DNA of 64,000 bases from Isochrysis galbana (GCA_018136815.1 CM030935.1:3732299-3796298); one strand, 5' to 3'; positions 43,463-53,940 are shown, counted from the stretch's first letter. The notes: generated by a model from the sequence alone, not told the origin. Numbers and translations: made by a program.

Positions 43463-43708
43463 GCAGGAATATGTAGAAAAAAGTGCCCAAATATGTTTCA
43501 AAAATATGCCGTTTATATGTGAGGCGCTCGCCCAAATATGTCGAAAATATCCAGATATGTCGCCGCTGTACGAGCTGTGCGTGTACGCGCATACGCGCGG
43601 CGGCATTAGAAAAAAACCTTTCAAAATATGCCGCCGCATACGCGCGGCGGCATATTTATTTCGCGAAATCGTACCCAAATATGTTTTACGATATGTTGAT
43701 ATTCCTGC
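43463..43708. mobile_element. Foldback or MITE-like element between the inverted arms
   Basis: Ends are GCAGGAATAT (43,463-43,472) and its reverse complement ATATTCCTGC (43,699-43,708). Inside, AATATGCCGCCGC-ATACGC-GCGGCGGCATATT is a strong hairpin, and CCCAAATATGTTT occurs near both ends. A target-site duplication is not evident because the left end abuts the inverted arm. Confidence 0.6.
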
Positions 43709-43784
43709 CTAGCCCTATCAAGTAGCCAGAATCGGGATCTTCCCCTTTGTTTCTGCTGGCTAGCTCCCCCCAAAGAGTACAAGA

Positions 43785-44147
43785 AAACCAATGGGAAGCC
43801 CCCTATGTGCTGCGACCCTGCGAGGAGATTCTTGTCGTCGCTCCTCTCCGCCTCGCTCTTTCTCTCTCGACGCGTGCTCTCTCTCTCTCCTCTCTCTCTC
43901 CTCTCTCTTTCCTCTCTCCCTCTCTCCTCGTTCCTTCTCTCTTCTTGCACCTGGCCTCGCCCCGTTGTCACCTCACACAGCTCTCTTCATCGAAGCCGGC
44001 TTGCTCTCTTCTTCCCACTCCCCAGGAGGAGCCTCCGCTCTCCGCCGCCCACCCACCCTTCGCTTCATCTCCGATGTGCACGCCCCTCTCCTCCGCGCTC
44101 CGTATGCTGCTCTGCGTGGGCGCGGTGAGCGGTGTGCTGACCGGCGG
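43785..44147 (+). repeat. Right arm of the 363-bp inverted duplication
   Basis: Includes the CT-rich leader and the start codon at 44,074 of the DUF829-like gene, ending after codon 24. The arm lengths are equal and the spacer is 322 bp. Confidence 0.93.
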
Positions 44148-45663
44148 ACAGCCTCTGGCGCAGCGCTCGCCCGTCTCGTCCGCCCCGCGCTCCGCCCTCG
44201 TTCTCGGCTGGTTCCACGCCTCCGAGCGAGAGCTGGGATACGTGGCCAAGCTCTATGCGAGGAACGGCTTCACTGACGTGGTCGTGCGCCCCTCGGTCAT
44301 CGGCAAGATCGCAAAGCCACGCGGCTGGTACCGCTCTATCCGGCGGGGACTGCGTGCAGAGGCCATTGCCACCCACGCAACCACATCCGCCATCGTTGGA
44401 CGAGACATGCCAAGTGAGGAGAGCAACGTCTCAAGGCACTTTGATGTTGTGCACTGCCTGTCCGGTGGCTTCCTCTCGCTCTACGTGCTGCTGCGATCGG
44501 GTTCGCACCTCTCATTCGACACGCTGCTCCTTGACTCGACGCCCATCCTGCCCAAGCCCGCGGCCTACACGCGGTTTGCTCGCGCCTTCCTCGCGGCTGC
44601 TGGTTGGATGGGCAAGATCCCGTTGCTCCTTGTCCCCAAGTGGTGAGCGCTTCCGGACAGGGGCATGAGTTCGGCGAAATGGGGGTAGAGAGGGGTACGG
44701 GCATTCTTGGCGGGCTATTGGCAGCGCGTCGATGTAGTCTCTCGAGCCGCGCGACTCGGCGCCCCAGCTGGCGCGCAGGCGTGGTAAAAATGGCGTGGTA
44801 AAAATGCATGGCGTGACTGCTGCCTCTTGGCCGGCCCTACTTTTCCTCCATCACTTGTGTTCACAAGCGTGCACGGTCACCTGGCTCTGTCTGCTCACAG
44901 GCTCCACACGGGGGTGGTCCGACTGCGATGGTGGCTAGGGATGCGCTACATCTTGGCACGCCACACGATCATGCGCTGGCTTGGGCGCAAGCAAGACGAG
45001 TCGCTTGATGAGTGGACAGGTGAGCCGAACACCATTACCGGCGTGCCCTCTTGTACTCCCCCCCCAACTGACGGTATAGTTTTGTTTTATCTGAAGTGCC
45101 CACGGCATGCTCTGTACTGTCCTCGACCTGCATTTCGCGCCCGCGCTCGTCCTTTCTCGTCTGCACTTACATCTACCCGCCTCATGGCTATAGGCGGCCC
45201 TGTAAATTGGGCGCTTTCGGGGGAGTGGGACCGTGTTGCTCGCCACGCAATCGGCACTATTCTGGCCGGCTTTTCCGCCATTGGATCTGCCCCGGAAGCC
45301 GCCACGATAACGGAGGATGGAGCTTCCGGAGGCGGCCAGGCAGCGAAGCTGATCATTCTTCATAACCCCTCTGACCCCTTCCTTGACCCTGACGACGTTC
45401 AGCTCACCAAGAGACTCGCCGTCAAGCTTGGCATCCCAGTTGTCGAGTCACATGCACGCTGCGATCACGTCCAGTCGCTTTTCTCGTCGCCCCGTACCGT
45501 GTTCGACCTCATCGGTGCGCAAAAGAAGCGACGTGAGGTAGAGCCAATGGGGCAGTCCACGTCGAGCGAGGTGCCGGCCGCCGACGAGCTGGAAGATTCC
45601 CTCGGACAAGTTGATCGCGAAGGACTACAACGCCTTGTCACTTTGGGCGTCGACAGCCCTTGA
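44074..45663 (+). CDS. TMEM53/DUF829-like alpha/beta-hydrolase-fold protein, three exons
   Basis: Exons 44,074-44,642, 44,901-45,019 and 45,194-45,663 join in frame (phases 2 and 1; donors GTG|GTGAGC and ACAG|GTGAGC; acceptors CACAG and TATAG), giving 385 residues. The start MCTPLSSALRMLLCVGAV looks like a signal peptide or anchor. ALVLGWFHASERELGYVAKL is the typical DUF829 opening strand and helix. VVHCLSGGFLSLYV is the nucleophile-elbow-like segment, and LIILHNPSDPFLDPDDVQL then RCDHVQSL matches the C-terminal Asp/His region. Human TMEM53 is a nuclear-envelope protein; catalytic activity of the family is not established. The promoter and first codons are duplicated in inverse orientation just upstream. 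GAGTAC lies at 43,775. Confidence 0.75.
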
Positions 45664-46400
45664 CATGTCGTTCAAAGACTCTGGCATCTAAGCCCAGCCC
45701 GCCTTCACCCCAGCCACTTTTTGCTCGCAAACTGTTCCATGGCCCATTTGTTGCCTAGAAGAAGCCCACGATCGGCCCCGCTCCACCTTAGCCGCATTTG
45801 CATCTCATGGACAATCTGCACCGAGACCGTATTATGGAGGCGTCTTGGCGATCTTAGGTGCCGGCGGCTCGTGGCGTAAAGTAATCCACACATTTGACAT
45901 CTCAGTGCACGCGGCAGCATCTCTGTGGGAATCCGCCGTGGCCGTAATTTGCCGCACCCTATGCGTCAACTGGGGGGTGCTTTTCGTGCCACGCACTATT
46001 GCTCCATTGCATCGTCTTTTCTCTTTCTCTGGAAGATTGTCAAGCAGCTCATCCTCCTATTGCATGCGCAGCCATCGCTCCTCTAAGGCCAGCCGATGAA
46101 TTGTCGATACGCGTCTCGAATGTGTTCATTCTCTTCTTCGATGTTGGTAATACGTTGTGTTTGCGTTTCTTTCCGAATACTCGGTGGGAACTGCAACCAT
46201 TATTTCATTTGTTTCACAAGAGCGCGTCGCCACACACACACACACGGTCCGTACTCACCGCTGGACAGCCACTGCACAGCTCGTCTCTTAGTCTACTACT
46301 TGTTGTTCAACTAACTCTGTTGATGGTTGCAATGGAACGCGCCGCCCCGCCACTCTCCTATCATGGCCTGATCTCAACCTCAACCTACTTTTAGGGTGGT
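45664..46400. other. Gap, no gene recognised
   Basis: Includes a short (CA)n run near 46,230. A MERAAPP string at 46,332 resembles the LINE ORF1 start but nothing else there does. Confidence 0.4.
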
Positions 46401-46499
46401 TCTCAAGGTTTTTAACGCTTTGGCGCGAGACAGCGGGTGGCGGCCGCGCTGGGTGCCCACCCAAGGCCAAGGCGAGAAGCTTTCATTTGGTCCCACTCA

Positions 46500-46640
46500 A
46501 GCCTAATCTTATGATTCGCCCCACTCTCGGCTCCCCTCATGGATAACTCATGTGGGGCGAGAACCATCCACCTCCCATCGCTGCCTCTTGGCATGCAGGG
46601 TGCAGGGGGGACTCACCCAACGTGCCTAGACTCTCCCCTC
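46500..46640 (-). repeat. Dispersed repeat, reverse copy of 12.48-12.66 kb
   Basis: Shared in order with the 12.5-kb copy: AATCATAAGATTAG, GGTGGATGGTTCTCGCCCC, CATGCCAAGAGGCAGCG and CCCCCCTGCA. Confidence 0.6.
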
Positions 46641-46645
46641 TCCTA

Positions 46646-46830
46646 GGGCGGTCAAACAGGGGCTTTTTAACTATTAGTAAGGGCCCGGGCTGCATTTTTT
46701 GACCGTGGCGCGATGCCCAATAAAAAAGCTCCTGGGGGGGCCACCTGCCGCCACGAAAATCCTCGCCAGGAAATGGTGCGATTCTCCCCCCCTCTCCCCC
46801 CCTCCGTCACGCGCGCTCACGCTCTGCCCG
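46646..46830 (+). repeat. GGTCAAA/TTTGACC repeat family copy
   Basis: GGGCGGTCAAACA at 46,646, TTTTTTGACCGTGGC at 46,695 and CCTGGGGGGGCCACCTGCCG after it. The order and spacing match 49,571-49,770 (both 65 bp between the outer motifs). Confidence 0.7.
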
Positions 46831-46998
46831 TAAAGAATTGGCGGTCGCGCCCGCGGGGGGATCGGTTCCTTTATATGCCTGCAAGCTGCAAGCTACATGC
46901 TACATTCGGCATTTGCTATTCCCCTGGCGGCCCCTGGAGGCTCGTGGAGGCCAGCTCAGGGGGTAGAGGAGGCTGGGGCTGGGCCCTGGCCTCCCAGG

Positions 46999-47066
46999 AC
47001 GGGCGATTCAGGCGTGTCTATGGGGAGAGGGATGGGTCAGCAGGGCAGTGTGCTCCTGGCAAGCCA
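46999..47066 (+). repeat. ~67-bp repeat shared with 31.48 kb
   Basis: TTCAGGCGTGTCTATGGGG, AGAGGGATGGGTCAGCAGGG and TGTGCTCCTGGCAAGCC with two or three differences from the 31.5-kb copy. Confidence 0.8.
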
Positions 47067-47164
47067 TCAGGCATGCCAGGAGAGTGGGTGGTTCCTCCCC
47101 CATGGCGAGGGAGGAGTGGAGAGAGGGGGGAGCTCGTGCGCTCGTGCCCCCCCATGAGTGAACC

Positions 47165-47520
47165 AAGTATAAACTTATTAGTTGCCACGCTAGGAGGTAG
47201 AGTGTGTCAAGCGATGCCGGGGCGTTCCCCCGCGGGTGTATGAAGAGGTTGTCCACGATGGTCTCCTCGCACTTGTTTCGTAAGCGTCGGGTGTGAAGTT
47301 TGCCAGCCTGTTCCTGTTCGGCGTCGCGAATATCGAATATGCTAGTCAGTTTCGGGCATTCCTCTAGGTGTGAGGATGTTTCGTCGGCACCTTTGCATAT
47401 GCGGCATGTTTTATCTTCTCGGTCCGCGAAGCGATTCGCTGTTCCTATATGCCTGTGGACTATGTGCTTGTGGTGTGCGTATGTGTCCCGTGAGGTGAGA
47501 GGTGACCATTGGTGATGGTA
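47165..47520 (-). pseudogene. LINE ORF2 C-terminal fragment
   Basis: Minus translation gives a CCHC knuckle (CRICKGADETSSHLEECP), then IVDNLFIHPRGNAPASLDTL and WQLISLY. It aligns with CRMCKAEYESSTHLGECP and IIDNLFMHPGGESPRSHTIL of the 36-kb element. It is truncated on both sides. Confidence 0.8.
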
Positions 47521-47746
47521 GTAGTGGTACTAACGCTCACACGGTTTATGATAAGGGCATTGTTTTCCCACGGCATGAGTTGCCAGCATCACACATCGAA
47601 GATCAGATTCTAGCCCGCACTCCGGAGCAGCCAAGAGCAAACTCTGAGGAAGAGGAAAGCACGATGGAATAGAAGTACGAAGGAATGGCGATCATCAACC
47701 ATGGAAAGGATTTTGGCAGGCTCAAAGCGAAGCATGGCGCCGCACG

Positions 47747-48850
47747 CTAGATTGGCAGTGACTCGAGTTGTAGACTAGAGGCACCGCCTACCGCATCGGG
47801 GCAGGACGAGCTTTGGCAGGCATGTTTGAGCTTCTCACAAAGATCAATGTGCCCAAAACTCATTGCCACATCCGAGGCTGATTCCCCGGCGGTGTTTAGC
47901 TGTGTTGGGTTTGCGCCGTGACACAGAAACAGGTCCACCACTGCGTCCCAACCAGAGCGCGCTGCAACATGTAGCGGCGAATTGCCCTCTGCATCCGACT
48001 CATTTGTTGGCGCACCGGCCCGGCACAGCATCCTCACCAACATCTCCCGTTGCCCAGCATCCTTGGTTGCCGCGGTCAATGCGGCACGCACAGATTCGCC
48101 TGAGGGAGATGCCACTCTCAATAGTGCCTCGACAGTGTCCACGTGACTTTTGCGCGTCGCAATCACCAGCGCCTCGCCACTCGCTGCTGCCCTCTCTGAA
48201 TATGCATCCGAACCCCATGCGCCAAGAAGGGTGCGAACCACCTCCACTTCGCCTTGGGCAGCGGCGACAAGGAGAGCTTCGGGGGACGGCTTCACATTCC
48301 TCTCCAACAGCCTCTGGACGCAATCGAGGAATCCATTCTCAGCTGCAGCCGTCAGCGGCGTCCGCGGCGCAGAGTGATCCAGCCGCCTCGAGTAGACTGT
48401 GGCAGCGCTCGGCTCCAGGCCACCGTCTAGGACAGCCTGCGACTGCAGCAAGAGATTCACCACTTCGGTGAGGCCCTCCACACAAGAGAACAGGAGTGGC
48501 GTGCAGCCCTGCTCGTTGACGGCCACTGGATTGGCTCCCCGCTTCAGGAGTTCCATGGCCACCGCCTGGTGGCCGTAGTGACAGGCGACGATCAACGGTG
48601 TGTTGTTCCACATACTGCGCTGCTCAATCGATGACCCTGCGTCAAGGCAGCGGACGACGGCTGGCAGATCTCCTGCTTTGAGCGCCAGGATGAATTCTCT
48701 CTTAAGCTGACGCGCATTGTCCTGCTGGGTAGGTGCTGACGCGTGCGGCGGCCCTGCGGCCTCCGGTGCCTCCTCGGGCGCTTGCCTGAGAGGGGCCTTG
48801 ACGGCGGCCTTGGGCGCCACTTGGCCTCCGGAGCTGCACGACTGGCCCAT
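47747..48850 (-). CDS. Ankyrin-repeat protein with N-myristoylation-type start
   Basis: A 367-residue intronless ORF. It begins MGQSCSS, a Gly-2 and Ser-6 pattern favourable for N-myristoylation with Cys-5 available for palmitoylation, so membrane attachment is likely. After a Pro/Ala linker come about eight ankyrin repeats from residue ~52: NNTPLIVACHYGHQAVAMEL, GCTPLLFSCVEGLTEVVNLL, RTPLTAAAENGFLDCVQRLL, PEALLVAAAQGEVEVVRTLL and NSPLHVAARSGWDAVVDLFL are the clearest. One repeat is interrupted by a ~15-residue insertion (residues ~145-160). The role is probably a protein-binding scaffold; partners are unknown. GAGTAC motifs lie 220-290 bases upstream. Confidence 0.85.
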   Translation of the reverse strand: MGQSCSSGGQVAPKAAVKAPLRQAPEEAPEAAGPPHASAPTQQDNARQLKREFILALKAGDLPAVVRCLDAGSSIEQRSMWNNTPLIVACHYGHQAVAMELLKRGANPVAVNEQGCTPLLFSCVEGLTEVVNLLLQSQAVLDGGLEPSAATVYSRRLDHSAPRTPLTAAAENGFLDCVQRLLERNVKPSPEALLVAAAQGEVEVVRTLLGAWGSDAYSERAAASGEALVIATRKSHVDTVEALLRVASPSGESVRAALTAATKDAGQREMLVRMLCRAGAPTNESDAEGNSPLHVAARSGWDAVVDLFLCHGANPTQLNTAGESASDVAMSFGHIDLCEKLKHACQSSSCPDAVGGASSLQLESLPI

Positions 48851-49054
48851 CGAGTTCCGAGGCGTTAAGCGAGAGCGACCACACGCTGAGTGCCCTCGCA
48901 GGACCCCCCGCCCAACCCGGCGCGGGGCAGGCGAGGGAGAAGAAGAAGAGGGGGCGGGGTGGGGTGCGGGGGGGAGACAGCCGTCGACGAAGGGTTGGTG
49001 GTTGTGTGGGTTTGTGGGGGCTGTGGGCTGTGGGCCTCCTCATCTCTCAACGGC

Positions 49055-49150
49055 AAGAATCGCCAGTACTCTCGAGTACTTTACTTTTCTCGTCATAGCG
49101 GTACGAGTATGTACTCTGGAGTAGAGCCCTAGTAGTAGTACTAGAACAAG
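49055..49150 (-). promoter_or_regulatory. GAGTAC/TACTC cluster upstream of the ankyrin gene
   Basis: CAGTACTCTCGAGTACTTTACTT plus ACGAGTATGTACTCTGGAGTA within 90 bases, followed by a TAGTAGTAGTACTAG run. The region lies upstream of the minus-strand start at 48,850. Confidence 0.35.
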
Positions 49151-49570
49151 TCGTGGATATAAATGTACGCGGGGGTACGATAAGCGCATGGTGATGTAGC
49201 TTACGCGAGGGGTGTACGATAGCGCTAGACGACGCGCCTGAGGTACGTTAAGAAGTGAAGCAGCTACAATGACGCGCGCGGGGGGGGCAGGGGGGGCGGG
49301 AGGGAGGGGGGGGGGGCATCGCCATCGACCATCGAGATCGAGACGTCGAAAGTGGAGTGTGGAGTGTGGCGGGAGTGCAGGGGAGGGCAGGAGGGCTCGG
49401 GCGGCGAGATGCAGGGGCGCGGCGCGCATTAGTGAGCGGGAGGAAGAGAGCATGAGCGTGAGCTTACGACTTGCGAGAGAAAAGGAAAAGGGTAAAAGGG
49501 TGCAAGTTGCAATATTACATAGTATTACATATTACTATTACTAATTTGTGAATGACGCAGTGACGCGTAG

Positions 49571-49770
49571 GGGCGGTCAAACAATGATTTATAACGATTA
49601 ACATGCGGGGGGGGGCTGCACTTTTTGACCGTTATACGAAGCCCACGAAAAACCTCCTAGGGGGCTTACCTGCCGCCATGAACCATGAGAAATTGCCGTG
49701 CTCGTGCCAAGGAAAATGGTGGGTTTTATCCCCCCCCCCCCCGCCCTCGCCCCCCCTGCACACGTACTGC
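49571..49770 (+). repeat. GGTCAAA/TTTGACC repeat family copy
   Basis: GGGCGGTCAAACA at 49,571 and CTTTTTGACCGTTATACG at 49,620, then CTTACCTGCCGCCATGA and GGAAAATGGTGGGTTTTATC before a C-run. It is parallel to the 46.65-kb copy. Confidence 0.7.
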
Positions 49771-49874
49771 GGATAAAGGGTAAAGGGACCTCGCTTTTAA
49801 GGAAGAGTCCTTGAAGTAAGGACAAACTTCGCTAGGTGAGAGCGCGAGCACAAAGTGCTTGTTTTGCCTAAACC

Positions 49875-50260
49875 TTGCTTGGCTTGTTGGTTACCTCATG
49901 CATATCCTCTTTTAATGTTCCCAGGGCACTAACTAAGGCACCATTTCCTCAGCAATACGCAATACCAAGTTTTGTGACATACTTCACGGGGCGTCGCGTC
50001 AAACCACAGTTTGTCCTTGAAATGAAAGAGGTGGCTGATACCCCCATTGGAAAGCTCTTCCACCATGGATGGTCCCCAGGCGGATAAATAGGTACCCAGC
50101 TTTGTAGGACTAGTCCTACAATGTAGGACGGAATTGCCCACGTGTATAAACACAAGCATTTGGTGGTATTCTGGCCTAACCATGGGCTTTTGGCTTATTT
50201 TGTGGATGTTCTCTTGAAGTTGTTCTAGAGCACCAAAGCACCATTCCCTCAAGAGCTTGG
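49875..50260. repeat. AT-richer segment bounded by diverged direct repeats
   Basis: A ~70-bp stretch ending GCACCATTTCCTCA (near 49,950) and a similar stretch ending GCACCATTCCCTCA (near 50,250) share CTTGGCTTGTT/TTTGGCTTATT, TGTTC and AGGGCAC/AGAGCAC landmarks about 300 bp apart. The minus strand carries a 107-codon ORF with no recognised domain, so either a decayed duplication or an unknown element. Confidence 0.4.
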
Positions 50261-51140
50261 TTTTTTGTTTTTTTGCTCGCGCAACCTTGGTCGTCCGGTG
50301 GAAACAGGACCTGTCCTACGAATGCAAGAATGTGACTGTGGCGCGACCGAGGCGACCGGAAGATACCCGGCGCCCTCGGTATAGGGATCATACCCACCCT
50401 CTGAGTCCGAGGGTGGAGGGTGGTGAACCTTATTATCGTGGATTCTATGACTGGTATGTAATGGTATGTGTACAATTCGAACTCTACTCTGTACTGTAGC
50501 AGAAGTCTCTTACTATCTCCCGGATTGGGTGCTACGCACATTCGACCGGAGGGGCGTTGGCGCGTTTGCCTGCAACTAAAGTAGAACTAAATAAAACTAT
50601 TGACTATGGATTGACATCTAGCCGCACTTACCATACTACGACCCCTTACTCACTATCACTCACGAGCACGAGCAGACTCACACTAGATAGGAGACAGGCG
50701 GCCAAGCACGTGTGTGAGTGAAGCACAACAAACATACCAGCACAATGTCGACCATTTACACGCATCCTGAACGACGCACCCGTACTGAGCCTACGCCTCA
50801 CGTCACGCTGCCTCGTGGCTCGCGCTTTCGGCGATTCCTACGAGGGGGTTTCCGGCGGGGTTGCAGGAACTTCGACAGGGAGTAGACGTTGCCCCGAGTC
50901 CGAGATCATGTTGTGCTTCTTGGTGGCGATGTGGCTGCCGCGGGGATGCCTGCGAAATGCAGAACAATATGGTTAGGTGTTAGCTACGAGCTACGAGGAG
51001 CGCGAGGAACAAGGCTGGGGCAGCAGACAGGCCTGGAGTGGGGCACAGCGATCGCACCTTAGCGTGTCGAGGCGCGATGGCTCTGCGCCCCCTGAATGCG
51101 ATGCACTGCCGCCTACGCTGCGCAACAAATCGCTGCTGCG
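50261..51140. other. Gap, no gene recognised
   Basis: A hairpin-like CACCCTCTGAGTCCGAGGGTGG lies near 50,395. No coding or RNA gene signal that I can support. Confidence 0.4.
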
Positions 51141-52330
51141 CCGCCGGCCCTCCTCTGTCGTATTCCATACGATGACAGACTTTTACTTCTAACCGGTGGT
51201 TTATTTTAAGCCTCAAGGTCTCGTCGGCGACATTCTACCCCTTCTCTTACTTTCTTTCGATGTCATCAAACGTTCCATGACTGTCTTCCGTCTTCTCTTC
51301 ATGCACCGGTTGTAGTCTTCCGTCTTCTCTTCGTATCTCGGCGGTAGCTCCACAGCGAGGTCTGCTCTCGGTGTTCCGACTTCTCTGTTTCGCGTGTCTG
51401 TGCGCCGATGAGTTGCCTTGGTGCCGACGCTTGACAGTCCGCCCTGAGTGTGGTTAGTTTTCGCCCTGTTTGGTTTAGTTCGTGTGTGTCTGTGTGACGG
51501 AAGGACCTTTTTTGAGTCCCTGCGTTGTAGTCCCTCGTGCCTACCTTGGACCTAAGAAGCTCTCATTCTCCTTCTCTCTCTTCCTCTAGCTCGCTAGCTA
51601 GCCTCGGCCCTACCCTCCAACGCCGCGCGTTGTGAGCCTCCGAACCTCCGTCTCTCTTCTCGTCCCTCTCACTCGATGGTAGAAGCTGTCAGACCCGACT
51701 TCTACTATGACCTCTCAGACATATTCCCGCAAGAAACTACCTCCGACTCCTTCACGGCCGCGTCAGCTGCCGGCTCGATCGAACGGCCCTCTGCCCACGA
51801 GCCAGTAGTCATCGCGTGTTCGACAAGCACAAATTCCGTCTTGGCGCCTATGACCGCGCCACCCCATAATCCCGCTCCACTTCTGCCCGTGGAAACAGCG
51901 GGAACTTCTTTCGGGCCACAAGGGGTCCACTTCGTCGGAACCGGCGGCTCCGAGCCTCCGCAAGGTCCTTCTAACACGGCGGCGCCATCCGCCGCTCCGT
52001 CTGACGAGCCGCTGCTCGTGGATCCACTCCGCGATCGAACCGAGCTCACCTCTCTCGGGACCTTGGGCCTTGGGCAGCCCGAGGCCCGACCCCCAAGTCC
52101 ACCCGCTTGAAGACAGCGCGTGGGAACACGTAAGCGAGTCCCCTTCGGCCGCCGACTTTTTAGCCGACCGCCTCGCCCACATGCAGTCCTCGATCGACTC
52201 CACGAGCCAGTAGTCATCGCGTGTTCGACATCCTCCCACGTACGTCGCTTAGGCCTCTGCCTGCGCCAGCTCCGCCTCGCCACACTGCCACCTATGGAGC
52301 AGCTGCAGGAGGCGGTCACGGTGCTGGGGC
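51140..52330 (+). mobile_element. Longer copy of the 310-955 repeat, with ORF
   Basis: The leader (51,145-51,675) and ORF start (51,676, MVEAVRPDFYYDLSDIF) align with the reversed copy at 310-955. The ORF continues for 144 codons with Pro/Ser/Thr-rich sequence. A 31-bp direct repeat (CCACGAGCCAGTAGTCATCG and onward) occurs at 51,795-51,825 and 52,200-52,230, flanking the ~400 bp missing from the other copy. It is probably the 5' end of a retroelement, and it directly abuts an inverted LINE fragment. Confidence 0.6.
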
Positions 52331-52534
52331 AGGCGTAGGGCGGACTGGGTGAACGCAAGGGCGGCGCATCATGGGCTCGGGCGCGGGCGGGCGGCCGCGC
52401 AGGCGGCGATCGCTCCGTAACTGCCGCACTCGCGCGACGGCCAGCTCACGCAGAGCGGCATTGTAATGCGCGGTGGGGTCCATGGGCAGGGCCAGGAGGG
52501 GGGCGGTAAACACGCCCCTCCGGCCTCCGGTCGT

Positions 52535-53300
52535 GATTATGTACCTCCATGCTATTATGTAGATGGCTTTCAAGCTATCGGGTGTAGACGCCACCGGGTA
52601 TGCAAACAGTCTGTCTTTTATTTTCTGCTTTCTATCCCTGTTCGGCTTCGGGGTATAGTTGGCGATTGCGTCTATGGTGTCGAAGATTTTCCTCGTCGCT
52701 GGGCACCACGCTAGGTGGCATGAATCGTGGCGCTTGCACATCCTGCACTTTCTCGCCGTGTTGTTCTCGAATCTGTTCCTGGTTCCTATCCTCATGTGAG
52801 TGATGTGCTTGAAGTGTGGGTGTTTGTCGGTGTGTTTTAGCAACGGCAGGGTATATAACCTGGCAATGTGTTTCCAGTCGTCTTTAGTGATGTCGAGGCG
52901 GTTTTCCCATGCCTTTCTGGCCGTCTGTGAGTCGTTGCGGCGTGCTGCTTTGAGCGCGATCTTTGTGATGTCGGAAACTGTGATCGCGTCGAGCGCGATT
53001 CTCCCTTTGTGTATCGCGTATTCGTCGGCTAACGGATACTCCATATATTTGGGTCCTTTGTACCCGTTCTCCCACCTTGCCGGGGGGTGGTAGCGTTGGA
53101 TTTCTTCGGCGTCAACTACGTTGCCGGTGTCGGATGTCTCTCCGAGGTAGTCCGTAGTCCGTGCTAGTGTGGATCCATATATTGTTGAGTTTTTTGATGT
53201 ATTTCTCGTCGTCTGAGACTCTAATTTCTACTAGCTTCGTTTCCCCCGGGCTCCTTGCCTTGCGAGGCGTCTCCGTCGTCTTTCCGGGAGGCCCCCTCCC
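52535..53300 (-). pseudogene. LINE ORF2 C-terminal fragment, diverged subfamily
   Basis: The ORF starting MEYPLADEYAIHKGRIALD (53,044) aligns with LEYPLADEYTLDGSTPLDE of the 36-kb element. It continues through HFKHITHMRIGTRNRF and a knuckle (CRMCKRHDSCHLAWCP) to AWRYIITT, where homology stops at about 52,535. Upstream homology extends in broken frames to about 53,300. The last ~140 residues are non-homologous read-through. The identity is clearly lower than between the 36- and 47-kb copies. Confidence 0.85.
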
Positions 53301-53940
53301 TCGGTTCGGGCGGCGGTCGTTCCGACGCCTTGTTGAGTACTTGTCGCGCGTGTTCGGTCACCGCACTCCGGTTCGACGGGAAAATCGTTGTAAAACGCGT
53401 TCGTCTTGTGTCTTGTGGGGACCTTAGGACCTTGGAAAAATGATAACGTAAAACGCACGAACGGTGTAAAACCGATTCGTCTTGTGGGGGGGGTTAGAAT
53501 TAATCCTTTATTTTTATTGAGCATCGGTGGCGGGCGCCCCCCTACCACTAGGAGTATAACAATCTTTCTTCCGGCCGGTGGCGGCCGCCCGTCGTCCATC
53601 TCTCCTCTCTACTACCGCCTCATCTCCTTTTCCTTTTCTCTTTTAGAGTACTCTCCTTATGTGATTCTCTCCGGTGGATCTGGTCCTCTCTCTCTCTGCT
53701 GTCGCTCTGGAAGAGAATCCATCAGATTATCCCGTCTTTCTTCACTTCCACTCTCCGGTTGTATCGATCGATCGCCGCAGTTTCTTCACTCTCTTCTCCC
53801 TCTCTCTTGATATCTATTCAATTCGCCAAGAGCGCCTAGCATCCGGGAGGAGGGGGAGAAGGTCCGTCGTCGTCGGCTCCTCCCCTCCCCCCCTCCTCGC
53901 AAACACACATGCCACCACACACACATAACCCTATACCTTC
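53301..53940. other. Gap upstream of the carrier gene
   Basis: GAGTACTC at 53,646. An inverted pair of GGCGGGCGCCC/GGCGGCCGCCC type near 53,530-53,590. No gene recognised. Confidence 0.4.

Noticed and set aside
46321..46395. MERAAPP string resembling the LINE ORF1 start
   Set aside because: Only six or seven residues match and no pre-start hairpin or downstream ORF1 similarity follows.
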